Of a stretch of 64,000 bases of DNA, positions 40,762 to 49,869 are shown piece by piece; within the stretch, counting starts at the first letter, position 1; each line of letters opens with the position of its first letter. The notes beneath the pieces were generated by a model. That model saw only the letters and a program-made list of their open reading frames with translations, searched no databases and had not been told where the DNA came from. Made by a program: the position numbers and the translations under genes. Source of the stretch: Streptomyces cynarae (GTDB taxonomy: Bacteria; Actinomycetota; Actinomycetes; Streptomycetales; Streptomycetaceae); NCBI RefSeq assembly GCF_025642135.1, contig NZ_CP106793.1, forward strand, positions 8,772,001 through 8,836,000, read 5' to 3'.

Positions 40762-43115
40762 GTGCACGGCAGTGGTCCAGGGATCTGGCCATGGGGGCCC
40801 GGTTCGCCTTCACCGGCGGGCGGGAGGGGTGGGTGCGGCTGCTCCTCACCGCCGTCGGCGTGGGGCTCGGCGTGGCACTGCTGTTGCTTTTCACCGCGAT
40901 CCCGAACGCGCTGGCCGTCCGGCAGGACCGCGAGACGGCGCGCAGTGACCTGAGTTATGGGTACACCGAGTCGCCGCTGAAGAAGGCGGACGACACGCTG
41001 GTGGTCGGCGAGGCCGGGACGGCCTTCCGTGACAAGGAGGTGCGCGGGCGGGAGTTGCAGCCCGAGGGTCCCAGGGCGCCTCTGCCGCCAGGGGTCTCGA
41101 GGTTTCCCGGGGTGGGCGAGATGGTGGTTTCTCCCGCACTGAAGCAGCTGCTGGAGTCCGGGGAAGGGAATCTGCTGCGTGAACGGCTGCCGGAGCGGAT
41201 CGTCGGTACCATCGCCGAACCCGGACTGATCGGGGCCCAGGAACTCGCCTTCTACCGCGGCGCCGACCACCTCGTGGTCAGGCAGGAAGTGGGTGGGGTC
41301 GAACGCATCGACCGATTCGGCGCAGGGTTCAAGATCCCGGAGAAGAAGGACCCCGTCCTCGTCCTGCTCGCCCTCGTCGTGTTCCTGGCGCTGCTGATGC
41401 CGGTCGGCGTCTTCATCGCCGCGGCCGTGCGATTCGGCGGCGAGCGCCGTGACCGGCGACTCGCGGCCCTGCGGCTGGTGGGTTCGGACAGCCGGATGAC
41501 CCGGCGGATCGCCGCCGGCGAGGCCTTCGCCGGCGCCGTGGCCGGCCTGGCCTTCGGCACGGTCTTCTTCCTGATCGTCCGGGAGTTCTCCGGGTCCGTT
41601 GACCTGTTCGACGTGAGCGTGTTCCCCAGCTATCTGATCCCCTCGCCCGTGCTCGCCCTGCTCGTCGCGGTCGCGGTCCCGGCGGCCGCCGTGCTGGTCA
41701 CGCTGTTCGCGCTGCGGGGCGTGGTGATCGAGCCGCTCGGCGTGGTGCGTACCGCGAAGCCCCCGCGGCGCCGGCTGTGGTGGCGGATACTGCTGCCCGT
41801 GGGCGGACTCGGACTGCTCTACCCGATGATCGGCAAGGACCGGTACAGCAGGGACTTCAACCAGTACCAGGTCACGGGTGGTGTCCTCCTGCTGCTCGTC
41901 GGGGTGACCGCGCTGCTGCCGTGGGTCGTGGAGACGGTCGTCGCCCGGCTCGGCTCCGGCGGGGTCGCCAGGCAACTGGCCATCCGCCGACTTCAGTTGA
42001 GCAGTGGAACGGCCGCCCGCATGGTCAACGGCATCGCGGTCGCTGTGGCGGGCGCCGTCGCCCTGCAGATGCTGTTCTCCGGGGTGCAGGGCCAGTACAC
42101 CAAGCACACCACCAACGACCCCACCCGGGCCCAGATGCGCGCGGAACTGCCGGACGGGGTCCCGCTCGCCCGGGCGGCGGCCGACTTCAGGGCGACCAGA
42201 GGCGTTGCGAAGGTCTACGCCTACGACGAGGGCCGTATCAGCGACCGGCGCACGGCCCATGGCTCGGGCCTCAACACCGCCGAGGTCACCATCGCCGACT
42301 GCGCCTCCCTGCGGGAGGTGGCCTCCTTCCCTTCCTGCAAGGACGGTGACGTCTTCGTCGTCCGGGGTGGCGACGACGAGGCCGATGAGATGGGGGCCGC
42401 CGACCTTTCCAAGGCCGGCCAAAAGCTGTGGTTCGACGCGATCGACGGCTCGCTTGCACAGCACAGGCCGACGCCCTGGACCGTGCCGGCGGGCGTGAAG
42501 CAGGCACGGGCGATCGCGGACCCGTCCGGGTTCAAGCGTGGCGGCCTGTTGCTGACGCCGGGCGCCCTGCCCTCCGGCGGCGCACATGGTCTGGACGGGC
42601 AGATCTACCTCGCGCTCGACGAGGGGCTGGCGGCCGCGCCGGAGTACGCGCGGAACACGGCCCGCCGTCTAGGCATGCCGACCGACCCGGCGATGCTGGT
42701 GTCCAGCAAGCGCGACGACACCTACGCCTCCATCCGCACCTTCCTGTTCGTCGGCGCAGCCTGCGTACTGGCGCTGATCGGCGCGAGTTTGCTGGTCTCG
42801 CAGCTGGAGCAGCTGCGCGAGCGCCGCAAACTGCTGTCGTCGCTCATCGCCTTCGGCACCCGGCGCCGCACACTGTGCCTGTCCGTGCTGTGGCAGACGG
42901 CGATCCCGATCGGCCTCGGCCTGGCGCTGGCCACAGCGGTCGGGATGACACTGGGCGCGGCACTGCTGAAGATGACGGACAAGCCGGTGGGCGTGGACTG
43001 GGCGAGCGTACTGTCGATGACCGGGATCGCCACCGCCGTCGTCCTGCTGGTGACCGTGCTCAGCCTGCCACCACTGCTGCGGCTGATGCGCCCGGACGGC
43101 CTGCGCACCGAGTGA
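40758..43115 (+). CDS. FtsX-family ABC permease
   Basis: This 785-residue protein has an ATGA overlap with the ATPase gene. Two FtsX units are present. An N-terminal helix (LLLTAVGVGLGVALLLLF) precedes an extracytoplasmic segment. Helices follow at about 200-225, 255-280 and 295-320, then a second set at about 375-395 and 420-435. After a long extracytoplasmic domain (440-640) come three C-terminal helices starting near TFLFVGAACVLALIGASLLV. Substrates of such Streptomyces systems are mostly unknown. Drug or lipid export or envelope signalling is inferred from the PadR control. Confidence 0.9.
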   Translation: MSARQWSRDLAMGARFAFTGGREGWVRLLLTAVGVGLGVALLLLFTAIPNALAVRQDRETARSDLSYGYTESPLKKADDTLVVGEAGTAFRDKEVRGRELQPEGPRAPLPPGVSRFPGVGEMVVSPALKQLLESGEGNLLRERLPERIVGTIAEPGLIGAQELAFYRGADHLVVRQEVGGVERIDRFGAGFKIPEKKDPVLVLLALVVFLALLMPVGVFIAAAVRFGGERRDRRLAALRLVGSDSRMTRRIAAGEAFAGAVAGLAFGTVFFLIVREFSGSVDLFDVSVFPSYLIPSPVLALLVAVAVPAAAVLVTLFALRGVVIEPLGVVRTAKPPRRRLWWRILLPVGGLGLLYPMIGKDRYSRDFNQYQVTGGVLLLLVGVTALLPWVVETVVARLGSGGVARQLAIRRLQLSSGTAARMVNGIAVAVAGAVALQMLFSGVQGQYTKHTTNDPTRAQMRAELPDGVPLARAAADFRATRGVAKVYAYDEGRISDRRTAHGSGLNTAEVTIADCASLREVASFPSCKDGDVFVVRGGDDEADEMGAADLSKAGQKLWFDAIDGSLAQHRPTPWTVPAGVKQARAIADPSGFKRGGLLLTPGALPSGGAHGLDGQIYLALDEGLAAAPEYARNTARRLGMPTDPAMLVSSKRDDTYASIRTFLFVGAACVLALIGASLLVSQLEQLRERRKLLSSLIAFGTRRRTLCLSVLWQTAIPIGLGLALATAVGMTLGAALLKMTDKPVGVDWASVLSMTGIATAVVLLVTVLSLPPLLRLMRPDGLRTE

Positions 43116-43274
43116 GCCGTACGCCCTGAGATGACGGCCGGCCGAGGGCGGATTCGGTTCGCGGAGTGGCATAGGCGCGGGTGGCGTGCCGGGGCGGGCT
43201 GTCACGGTCCGGGTACGGGTCGCTCGTCTGCCCGCAGGGCGGGGGAGGAGGGCAGTATCGGGGGTGTGAGCTTG

Positions 43275-43314
43275 GAGGGCTTCTCGAAACCGAGTGTGGT
43301 TTCGAGAAGCCCTC
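43275..43314. terminator. Strong bidirectional terminator
   Basis: GAGGGCTTCTCGAAAC (43275-43290) and its exact reverse complement (43299-43314) form a 16-bp perfect stem with an 8-base loop. It lies between the convergent permease and esterase genes. Confidence 0.85.
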
Positions 43315-43335
43315 TCAGTCCTGGTCGGTGGTGTA

Positions 43336-44682
43336 TCAGCCGAGGTGCCACTGCTGGTTGCTGCCGCCGTTGCAGTCCCACAGTTCGACCAGTGCGCCGC
43401 TGGCGGTGGAGGCACCGGTCACATCCAGGCACAGGCCTGACTGGACGCTGGTGACGGTGCCGTTGGAGTTGAGGTCCCACTGCTGGTTGGTGCCGCCGTT
43501 ACAGTCCCATATCGCGACTTTGGCGCCGGCCGCGGTGCCGGTCGCGTCGAGGCACTTCGCGCCGCCGTAGACGGTGAGCTGCTTGGTCGACGTGCTGGTC
43601 CAGGTCTGGTTGCTGCCGCCGTTGCAGTCCCAGATCTGCGTCTGGGCGCCGTTGGTCTGCGAAAGGCCGGGCACGTCGAGGCACTTGCCGGAACCGGTGG
43701 CGTGGACCGGACCTGTGGTGGTCCCGCCGGAGCCGTCGAGTCCGAAGAAGGCGATGGCCCGGGCCGCCATGCCGCCGGCGGGCAGGGAGTGCCCGACACC
43801 CTGGATGCTGATCGCCTCGACCGGGGCCTGCGCGGTGGCGGAGCCGTAGCGGGTGCGGGTCCAGCCGGACTGCGGGGAGTCGGTGAAGACCGGAGTCTGG
43901 CTCACTCCGAGCACATTGGTCCACTGCTTGATCTCTTCACCGAAGTTCACGTAGTTCAGCGCTTCGTCCTCGGTGCCGTGCCACAGCTGCATCCGCGGCC
44001 GGAGACCGGTGTACCCCGGGTAAGCGCCCCGGACGAGGTCGCCCCACGCCTGCGGAGTCTTGGTGATTTTGCCGGTGGCGCAGTCGCTGTTCCAGCCGGA
44101 GCCGTCGGTGGTGGCGAAGCAGCCGAACGGCACGCCCATGAACGCCGCACCGGCCTTGAACAGGTCGGGGTAGTCGCCGAGCAGGACATTGGTCGTCATC
44201 GCGCCGGACGAGGCGCCGGTGACGTAGACCCGGCCGGCGTCGGCGTTCATGTTCTGCACGGTGTACCGGACCATCTGGGCGATGCTCGTGGGGTCGCTGC
44301 CCCCGTCATGCCTGAGTGCCTGGGGCGAGGAGACGTCGAAGCACTGCCCGCTGACGTTCGCGTCCGGGTAGACGACGATGAACCCGTACTGGTCGGCCAG
44401 GCGGGCGAACTCCGTATTGGAGTAGAAGGTGGGCCCCGTGCCGGTGCAGTAGTGCACTGCCACCAGCACCGCCGGGCGTGCCGGAGCGCTGTCGGGCTTG
44501 TAGACGTACATCCGCAGGTTTCCGGGGTTGCTGCCGAAGTTGGTCACCTCGGTCAGTGAGGCGGCCGACGCGGTGGTGGCCGAGGTGCCGGTCAGTACGA
44601 GCGCCGCGATCAGCGGCGAAATCGCCATCAGCAGGGCTACCAGTAAATTTCTGACGCTTCTCTTCTTGGGCTTCCGGGACAT
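43336..44682 (-). CDS. Secreted CE1-type esterase with CBM13
   Basis: This 448-residue protein has a long signal peptide (LLVALLMAISPLIAALVLTG, cleavage near ASA-A). Residues 43-325 are the PHB-depolymerase/feruloyl-esterase-like alpha/beta hydrolase: YVTGASSGAMTTN gives the GxSxG nucleophile (Ser158), HGTEDEALNY the acid and GVGHSLPAGG the His. Residues 335-448 are a ricin-type CBM13 with three repeats (SNQTW, TNQQW, SNQQW, each after IWDCNGG or LWDCNGG). Family members remove acetyl or feruloyl groups from xylan. AAGCGCTT palindromes lie 120 and 240 bp upstream. Confidence 0.9.
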   Translation of the reverse strand: MSRKPKKRSVRNLLVALLMAISPLIAALVLTGTSATTASAASLTEVTNFGSNPGNLRMYVYKPDSAPARPAVLVAVHYCTGTGPTFYSNTEFARLADQYGFIVVYPDANVSGQCFDVSSPQALRHDGGSDPTSIAQMVRYTVQNMNADAGRVYVTGASSGAMTTNVLLGDYPDLFKAGAAFMGVPFGCFATTDGSGWNSDCATGKITKTPQAWGDLVRGAYPGYTGLRPRMQLWHGTEDEALNYVNFGEEIKQWTNVLGVSQTPVFTDSPQSGWTRTRYGSATAQAPVEAISIQGVGHSLPAGGMAARAIAFFGLDGSGGTTTGPVHATGSGKCLDVPGLSQTNGAQTQIWDCNGGSNQTWTSTSTKQLTVYGGAKCLDATGTAAGAKVAIWDCNGGTNQQWDLNSNGTVTSVQSGLCLDVTGASTASGALVELWDCNGGSNQQWHLG

Positions 44683-44802
44683 GACGCTGTCCTTTCTGGA
44701 AGTCGGCGCGACCGGGGCGATGCTCCCGGCCGCGCCCGCCGAACCGGAGTGGCAGGCACGGTGGTTGCTGTGGTCAAGGAGGAGCGAGCGACACGGGTGG
44801 TG

Positions 44803-44814
44803 AAGCGCTTCGAC
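44803..44814. promoter_or_regulatory. LacI-type operator candidate 1
   Basis: GAAGCGCTTCGA, a palindromic core AAGCGCTT, lies 120 bp before the esterase start at 44682. Confidence 0.65.
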
Positions 44815-44913
44815 GCTCCCATTGCGCCGGATGTGATGTCAATGCCTGGTGTTAGGAGGTTGCATCGCCTGCATTCCTCTGGTTCGCCAGAGAATTCTCA
44901 TTGGCTTGAGGGG

Positions 44914-45261
44914 TTAATGTGAAGCGCTTCGATCGTCGAGGGTGTTCACGCTCAGGGTGCGGATGGTGCGGGCGGCGTCGCGGGCGTCGGGGTCCTTGGC
45001 GGCGACCTGCAGGGCTCCGGCCTGTACGGCGATGAGACTGACCTGGTGGGAGACGACGTCGTGCATCTCGCGGGCCAGTTGGGCGCGTACGCGGGCGAGG
45101 ACGGTCTGGGCGTACAGGGCGCGTTCGTGTTCGCGGGCCTCCTCGACCTCGACGAGCTGGCGGGCCACGTCGTGTCTGGCCTGGACGAGCCGGCCGAACA
45201 GGATCGGGGCGAAGGCCGTGGCCCTGACCGGTGCACGGCATGAAAGGGATCTGAAGTACAT
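44914..45261 (-). pseudogene. Sensor histidine kinase fragment (HisKA_3)
   Basis: ARVRAQLAREMHDVVSHQVS, then LIAVQAGALQVAAKDPDARD, is the dimerisation and phospho-His helix of NarL-type kinases (His in REMHD). Sensor and ATPase domains are missing, and the reading frame runs into operator 2. Not functional. Confidence 0.7.
44921..44932. promoter_or_regulatory. LacI-type operator candidate 2
   Basis: GAAGCGCTTCGA, identical to candidate 1 over 12 bases, preceded by the AT-rich GGGGTTAATGT. It lies at the edge of the kinase fragment. Confidence 0.65.
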
Positions 45262-45379
45262 CGGTCACCGCGGCAACCTTTCCCTCCCGAGCGGCCACCT
45301 AGGGGTGCACCAACCACGGTGAGCGCAGTCAGCTGCGCTACGCCGCCCGTATCCACGCACTCCGATCGGGAGCCACAAC

Positions 45380-47155
45380 ATGTCATCTGACGACCCGACG
45401 ACCAGCGAGCAGCCGATGCCTCGGGGCCGTACGCACCGCCGTAGCCGAACGCGCCGCCACATCGTGGCGGGGGCGGTGGCTGCCCTGCTGGCCGGGGGCG
45501 GCGCGGGCGTCCTGGCGTTCAGCGCGAACGCCGCGCCGACCGTCGCCGTCACCGTCGATGCAGGCACCTCGCTGGGCATGGTGCCCAGCACCGGGGTCGG
45601 TCTCAACACGGCGGTCTACGACGCCTACATGAACGACGCCAAGGCGGCGTCGCTGATGAAGGCGGCTGGAGTCCGGCAGCTGCGCTTCCCCGGCGGCTCG
45701 GTCGCGGACGCCTACCACTGGAAGACCCACACCGTCACCGGCGGCAGCTGGGCCGCGCCCGGTACCGACTTCGACCACTTCATGGCCACCACGAAGAAGG
45801 TCGGCGCGCAGCCGATCGTGATCGCGAACTACGGTTCCGGGACCGCGCAGGAGGCCGCCGACTGGGTCAAGTACGCCAACGTCGACAAGGGCTACGGCGT
45901 GAAGTACTGGGAGATCGGCAACGAGATCCCCGGCAACGGGCACTACGGCAGCAAGTGGGAGGTCGACACCCACGCCGACAAGAGCCCGAGGGAGTACGCG
46001 AAGAACCTGGTCGCCTACGCGAAGGCGATGAAGGCGGTGGACCCGACGGTGAAGATCGGGGCGGTGCTCACCACTCCGGGCTCCTGGCCGGACGGGCTGA
46101 AAGCTTCCGGCGACGACGCCGACTGGAACAACACGGTGCTTTCCGTCGCGGGCAAGTCGATCGACTTCGTGATCATCCACTGGTACCCGGGCGGTAACAG
46201 CACGGCGGACGTGCTGAAGACGCCCGCCAAGATCGCCGGGACCACCTCCGCGGTGCGTTCGCTGATCAACACCTACGCGGGCCCGCACGCCGCCTCAGTG
46301 GAGATCGCGGTCACCGAGACCTCCAGCGCCGAGTCGCCGGCCCAGACCAGCCAGGCCGCGGCGCTGTTCGCGCCGGACACGTACATGAGCTGGCTCGAGC
46401 AGGGGGCTGTCAACGTCGACTGGTGGGACTTGCACAACGGCATCGGCAAGCCCACCACCGTCGACGGCGAGACCGACTACCAGGACGGGGGTGTGCTCTC
46501 CGTCGGATCCTGCTCCGGTGGGACCTGCGAGCCGGCCCGCGAAACGCCCTTCCCCACCTACTGGGGCATCCGCTCGCTGACCGCACTGGCCCGGCCCGGC
46601 GACACCATGGTCAAGGCGTCCTCGGCCAACCCGTCGGTCGCCGTGCACGCGGTACGGAGCAGCAACGGCGGCCTGAACGTCATGCTGATCAACAAGAGCC
46701 CGCAGAACGCGGCACAGGTGTCGCTCTCCTACATCGGATACACCCCGGCCCGAGGAACGGTCAGGACCGTTTCGTTCACCAAGGGCGGCACCGCCCTGAC
46801 CACGGCGACGCGGGGAACGGCGGCCGCACAGACGCTGCCCCCGTACTCGATCACGACTCTCCAACTGAAGCCCGCCTCGGCGGCCACCCGCGCTGACGCC
46901 CCGTCTCCTGCCCCCACTCCGGCCGCCGCTGCGCCGGTTGCCTCCGCCTCAGGCACGATCGGCACCCGAGCGCAGGCGTCGGCGGCCGGTGTACCCGTCG
47001 TCCGGCAGGTCCAGAGCAACACGGGCGGTGGCCTGGCTTCCACCGGGGCGAGCAGCGCTGTCACCTACAGCGCCCTCGGTGGCTTGCTGGCCATCGCCGC
47101 CGGCTCCGTGCTGGTGTTCCGCCAACGCCGCAGCAGGGCTACGCACGGCAGGTGA
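45380..47155 (+). CDS. Cell-wall-anchored alpha-L-arabinofuranosidase-like protein
   Basis: This 591-residue protein starts with a basic, RR-containing signal peptide (RTRRHIVAGAVAALLAGGGA). The TIM-barrel part (52-400) carries KYWEIGNEIPG with acid/base E182 and EIAVTETSSAES with nucleophile E313, the clan GH-A pattern of GH51/GH39-like arabinofuranosidases. A beta-sandwich (420-505) follows, then an Ala/Pro/Thr linker. The end is a sortase signal: GLASTG (about 551-556), a hydrophobic helix and RQRRSR. LAxTG suits class E sortases. It should sit on the cell wall and release arabinose from arabinan, arabinoxylan or arabinogalactan. GGGAGCCACAAC precedes the ATG. Confidence 0.85.
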   Translation: MSSDDPTTSEQPMPRGRTHRRSRTRRHIVAGAVAALLAGGGAGVLAFSANAAPTVAVTVDAGTSLGMVPSTGVGLNTAVYDAYMNDAKAASLMKAAGVRQLRFPGGSVADAYHWKTHTVTGGSWAAPGTDFDHFMATTKKVGAQPIVIANYGSGTAQEAADWVKYANVDKGYGVKYWEIGNEIPGNGHYGSKWEVDTHADKSPREYAKNLVAYAKAMKAVDPTVKIGAVLTTPGSWPDGLKASGDDADWNNTVLSVAGKSIDFVIIHWYPGGNSTADVLKTPAKIAGTTSAVRSLINTYAGPHAASVEIAVTETSSAESPAQTSQAAALFAPDTYMSWLEQGAVNVDWWDLHNGIGKPTTVDGETDYQDGGVLSVGSCSGGTCEPARETPFPTYWGIRSLTALARPGDTMVKASSANPSVAVHAVRSSNGGLNVMLINKSPQNAAQVSLSYIGYTPARGTVRTVSFTKGGTALTTATRGTAAAQTLPPYSITTLQLKPASAATRADAPSPAPTPAAAAPVASASGTIGTRAQASAAGVPVVRQVQSNTGGGLASTGASSAVTYSALGGLLAIAAGSVLVFRQRRSRATHGR

Positions 47156-47244
47156 ACCCCCGCCGCGCCGGCGGCTGACGGCCCGGCAGCACCGCTGCCC
47201 GTCCGCGGCGTGCGTCCCGGGCCGTCTACGTTCATGGGCACGAC

Positions 47245-47425
47245 GTCGACATGTGCAGTCGCGATGACGCCGACGGCCGACTTGCGCATGCTCATCGAGC
47301 CATGAGCTGAAGATGAGGTCGTCGCTGCGCTCGTCCACCGGGAGCGCAAGATCGCGGTACGGCGCTCGCTCGGCGGCGGGCAGGGACAGGGGAACACGCG
47401 ACGATGCCTCGGTGAGGTCCAGCAT
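47245..47425 (-). pseudogene. GH3 beta-glycosidase, N-terminal scrap
   Basis: LSLPAAERAPYRDLALPVDE, then RSDDLIFSSWLDEHAQVG, resembles the first 40 residues of GH3 enzymes (Y-R-D-P-x-L-P-V-x-x-R-V-x-D-L-L). The reading continues into nonsense. The remnant starts immediately beside operator 3, so it kept its promoter region. Confidence 0.45.
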
Positions 47426-47426
47426 T

Positions 47427-47438
47427 CAAGCGCTTCGA
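47427..47438. promoter_or_regulatory. LacI-type operator candidate 3
   Basis: CAAGCGCTTCGA at the start of the GH3 scrap. AACGCTTGG follows directly as a partial second site. Confidence 0.6.
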
Positions 47439-47547
47439 ACGCTTGGCATGCGGCACCGGGTCTGTCAACGTCCCTGGCTGGCAAGGATTTGCTTCATCGA
47501 AATGTTTGTCGAACGGGAAAGTGTGCCGCTAGCCTCGCAGCCGGTTC

Positions 47548-47559
47548 AAGCGCTTCGAC
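47548..47559. promoter_or_regulatory. LacI-type operator candidate 4
   Basis: CAAGCGCTTCGA, 245 bp upstream of the second esterase gene. With candidate 3 it forms a pair 121 bp apart. Confidence 0.6.
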
Positions 47560-47803
47560 ACTCAATGAAGAAGGGCCGCCGCAGTGGGGCCAATGCTCTC
47601 CGCCGGATCGACGCGGCAAGGTGCGGACCAAACGAGCAGCATGGCTCCGAGCCGATACGCCGCGGTCGCACAGCCCATGGGCAGCGCCACCTTCACGGTG
47701 ACCGACGTGGGCTGCAACTCAAGATCCGACGCTGATCCGACCACGCCGAGCAGGCATCGGCCGACAGCGCCGCCAGTAAGCAAATCCGCACGTTGGAGGA
47801 AGC

Positions 47804-48799
47804 ATGAGCAGACAACGACGTCGATTCGCGGTCGCGGCCGCCACCCTGGCGCGGGCGACACACGTCGGCAGGAGTGGAGGGTGGTTGAGGAAGGCAGCCA
47901 CAGCGGCTGCCGTGGCCCTGAGCGTCATAGCGGGCAGCCTGACGTTCGCATCACCGGCGTCCGCGGCGACGTTGACCCAGGTCGACGACTTCGGCTACAA
48001 CCCCACGAACCTCCAGATGTACGAGTACGTGCCGGCCAAGCTGCCCCGTCATCCGGCAGTGCTCGTGGCCGCGCACTGGTGCACCGGGTCCGGCCCTGAC
48101 ATGTACAACTACACCGAATTCGCGTCACTGGCCGACCAGTACGGATTCATCGTGGTCTACCCCTCGATCACCGGTGACATCAAGTGCTGGGACGTCGCAT
48201 CGGACGCCGCGCTGAAGCACGACGGCTCCAGCGACCCGGCCGGCGTGATGTCCATGGTGCGGTGGGAGATCGCGAACCGCGGCGCCAACCAGCACCAGGT
48301 CTACATGACCGGCATCTCCTCAGGCGCGATGCTGACCAACGTCATGCTCGCCGACTACCCGGACGTGTTCAAGGCCGGATCGGCGTTCATGGGCGTGCCG
48401 TACCACTGCTTCTACACTGGCACCTTCCGCGGCTGGAACAGTGACTGCTCCACAGGCAACATCACCAAGACCCCGCAGGAGTGGGGCGACCTGGTCCGCG
48501 TCGCCTACCCCGGCTACACCGGGCCACGGCCGCGTATCCAACTGTGGCACGGCACCCAGGACGAGGCACTCAACCACCACAACCTCGGCGAAGAGATCAA
48601 ACAGTGGACCAACGTCCTCGGTGTCAGCCAAACCCCGGTCTTCACCGACCAGCCCCAGTCGATCTGGACAAGGACCCGCTACGGTAACGCCAGCACGCAA
48701 CCACCGGTCGAGGCCAACAGCTTCCAGGGGTACGGTCACGAGTTGCCCAAACCCGGCATGGCACTGCTGGCCCTGAAATTCATGGGCCTGGCACCCTAG
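47804..48799 (+). CDS. Secreted CE1-type esterase, CBM13 lost by a stop codon
   Basis: The ATG follows TTGGAGGAAGC, giving 331 residues. The signal peptide is AATAAAVALSVIAGSLTFAS with AxA cleavage. The catalytic domain is a close paralogue of the one at 43336-44682: CTGSGPDMYNYTEFASLADQ, VYMTGISSGAMLTN (GxSxG), QLWHGTQDEALNHHNLGEEI and GYGHELPKPG. TAG ends the frame at LKFMGLAP. The same frame then continues into CBM13-like sequence (48800-49062), so the enzyme now lacks its carbohydrate-binding domain. The catalytic triad looks intact. Confidence 0.88.
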   Translation: MSRQRRRFAVAAATLARATHVGRSGGWLRKAATAAAVALSVIAGSLTFASPASAATLTQVDDFGYNPTNLQMYEYVPAKLPRHPAVLVAAHWCTGSGPDMYNYTEFASLADQYGFIVVYPSITGDIKCWDVASDAALKHDGSSDPAGVMSMVRWEIANRGANQHQVYMTGISSGAMLTNVMLADYPDVFKAGSAFMGVPYHCFYTGTFRGWNSDCSTGNITKTPQEWGDLVRVAYPGYTGPRPRIQLWHGTQDEALNHHNLGEEIKQWTNVLGVSQTPVFTDQPQSIWTRTRYGNASTQPPVEANSFQGYGHELPKPGMALLALKFMGLAP

Positions 48800-49062
48800 G
48801 TTGATAGGTACTTGTCGCCGGGCGGGGGCTCAAACCGTTCACTGGACGTGGTCGGAACCAACCGGACCGACGGCACCCAACTGAACATCTGGGACTGTGA
48901 CGGCGGTGCCAAACCAACAGTGGCGGCTCAACAAAGATGGCACTGTCCCCGGCGCGGAATCCGGACTGTGCCTCGACGACATAGGCGCGCGCAGAGCTAA
49001 TGGCACCGCCGTCAGCATCTCGAACTGTATCGGTGGCAGCGACCGGAAATGGGTCCGGCAGT
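48800..49062 (+). pseudogene. Detached CBM13 (ricin-type) domain
   Basis: In frame after the esterase stop: SPGGGSNRSLDVVGTNRTDG then TQLNIWDCDGG. After a one-base insertion: NQQWRLNKDGTVPGAESGLC, LDDIGARRANGTAVSISNC and SDRKWVRQ with a stop. These are two ricin-B repeats with the IWDCDGG and QQW signatures. One in-frame stop and one frameshift separate it from its enzyme. Confidence 0.72.
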
Positions 49063-49229
49063 AGTCCCCGGTCCGGGTGCGCGGGCTTGTCCCCTGCGTG
49101 CGTACGCCGCCCTGGAGGCTGCCGTCAACGTCGAGGTTGATGAAGCGGCAGCAGAGCGGGCTGCCACAGGGATTGCGCTCCCTGAGCGGTGCACGGGCCA
49201 GCGGCGTGGGCACCGACCATGCCCACGTG

Positions 49230-49415
49230 CTTGGCGCTGACGCTGCCATCTACGGCGACCGGGGCGATAGGCTCCGTCATGCCGCCCCAGCGCCCGCTGG
49301 TCTCTTCAACAGCCCTGACGAACCCGGATCGGCTGCCCTCCGCAATCAGATAGACGGCGCGGGCAGGAAGGCCCACAGCCGCCATCCGCGTTGGACCTTC
49401 GTTCGGGTGAACCAT
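49230..49415 (-). pseudogene. N-terminal gene fragment, unidentified
   Basis: MAAVGLPARAVYLIAEGSRS, then GFVRAVEETSGRWGGMTEPI, reads like the start of a conserved protein and then ends in low-complexity sequence. The function is not recognised. Confidence 0.4.
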
Positions 49416-49562
49416 GGATGTCGCTCCCTGGCTCAGGAAGGTGTCCCCGCGAGCGGAGGACCGTACGCAGCGTCTGTGGACACAACCCACTACCGCGACG
49501 CTCCGGCGGCCTGCGAAAGCCGAGGCTCTCTGGTCTCAGTTTTGGTCTCGGACACTGGGATC

Positions 49563-49868
49563 ATGACAACGGCGAGTGACGACGGCAGCGGAGGGCGACC
49601 AGAAGCCTTCTTCATGATCGGGGCATCCCCATACGGCGGCGCGGCCACATGGCTGAAACTCGTCTCTCGGGTGCCTGCAGCCGGTCTGGTCGGCGGCGCA
49701 CTCCTGAACGAGGCGATGAGCGGCGGCACACCGGAAACGGTCGTGAACAACCACTACGGGGACGACGACTTCAGCGACTTTCCCGGCCCACAGTTCGGCG
49801 TCCACGAACGGGCGGCGTTTGTACTGCTAGACCAGTTCCGTGAGGTGCTCGCGCGAGCACCCTGGCCG
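49563..49868 (+). pseudogene. Hypothetical coding fragment before the methyltransferase
   Basis: FFMIGASPYGGAATWLKLVS, LVGGALLNEAMSGGTPETVV and NNHYGDDDFSDFPGPQFGVH are protein-like and run in frame into the methyltransferase remnant region. There the frame changes near 49870. It may be an unrelated gene joined by deletion. Confidence 0.4.
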
Positions 49869-49869
49869 G

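Noticed and set aside
40698..42587. A 629-codon minus-strand reading frame rich in His, Gln and Asp
   Set aside because: Antisense shadow of the FtsX permease gene, whose motifs and operon context are clear.
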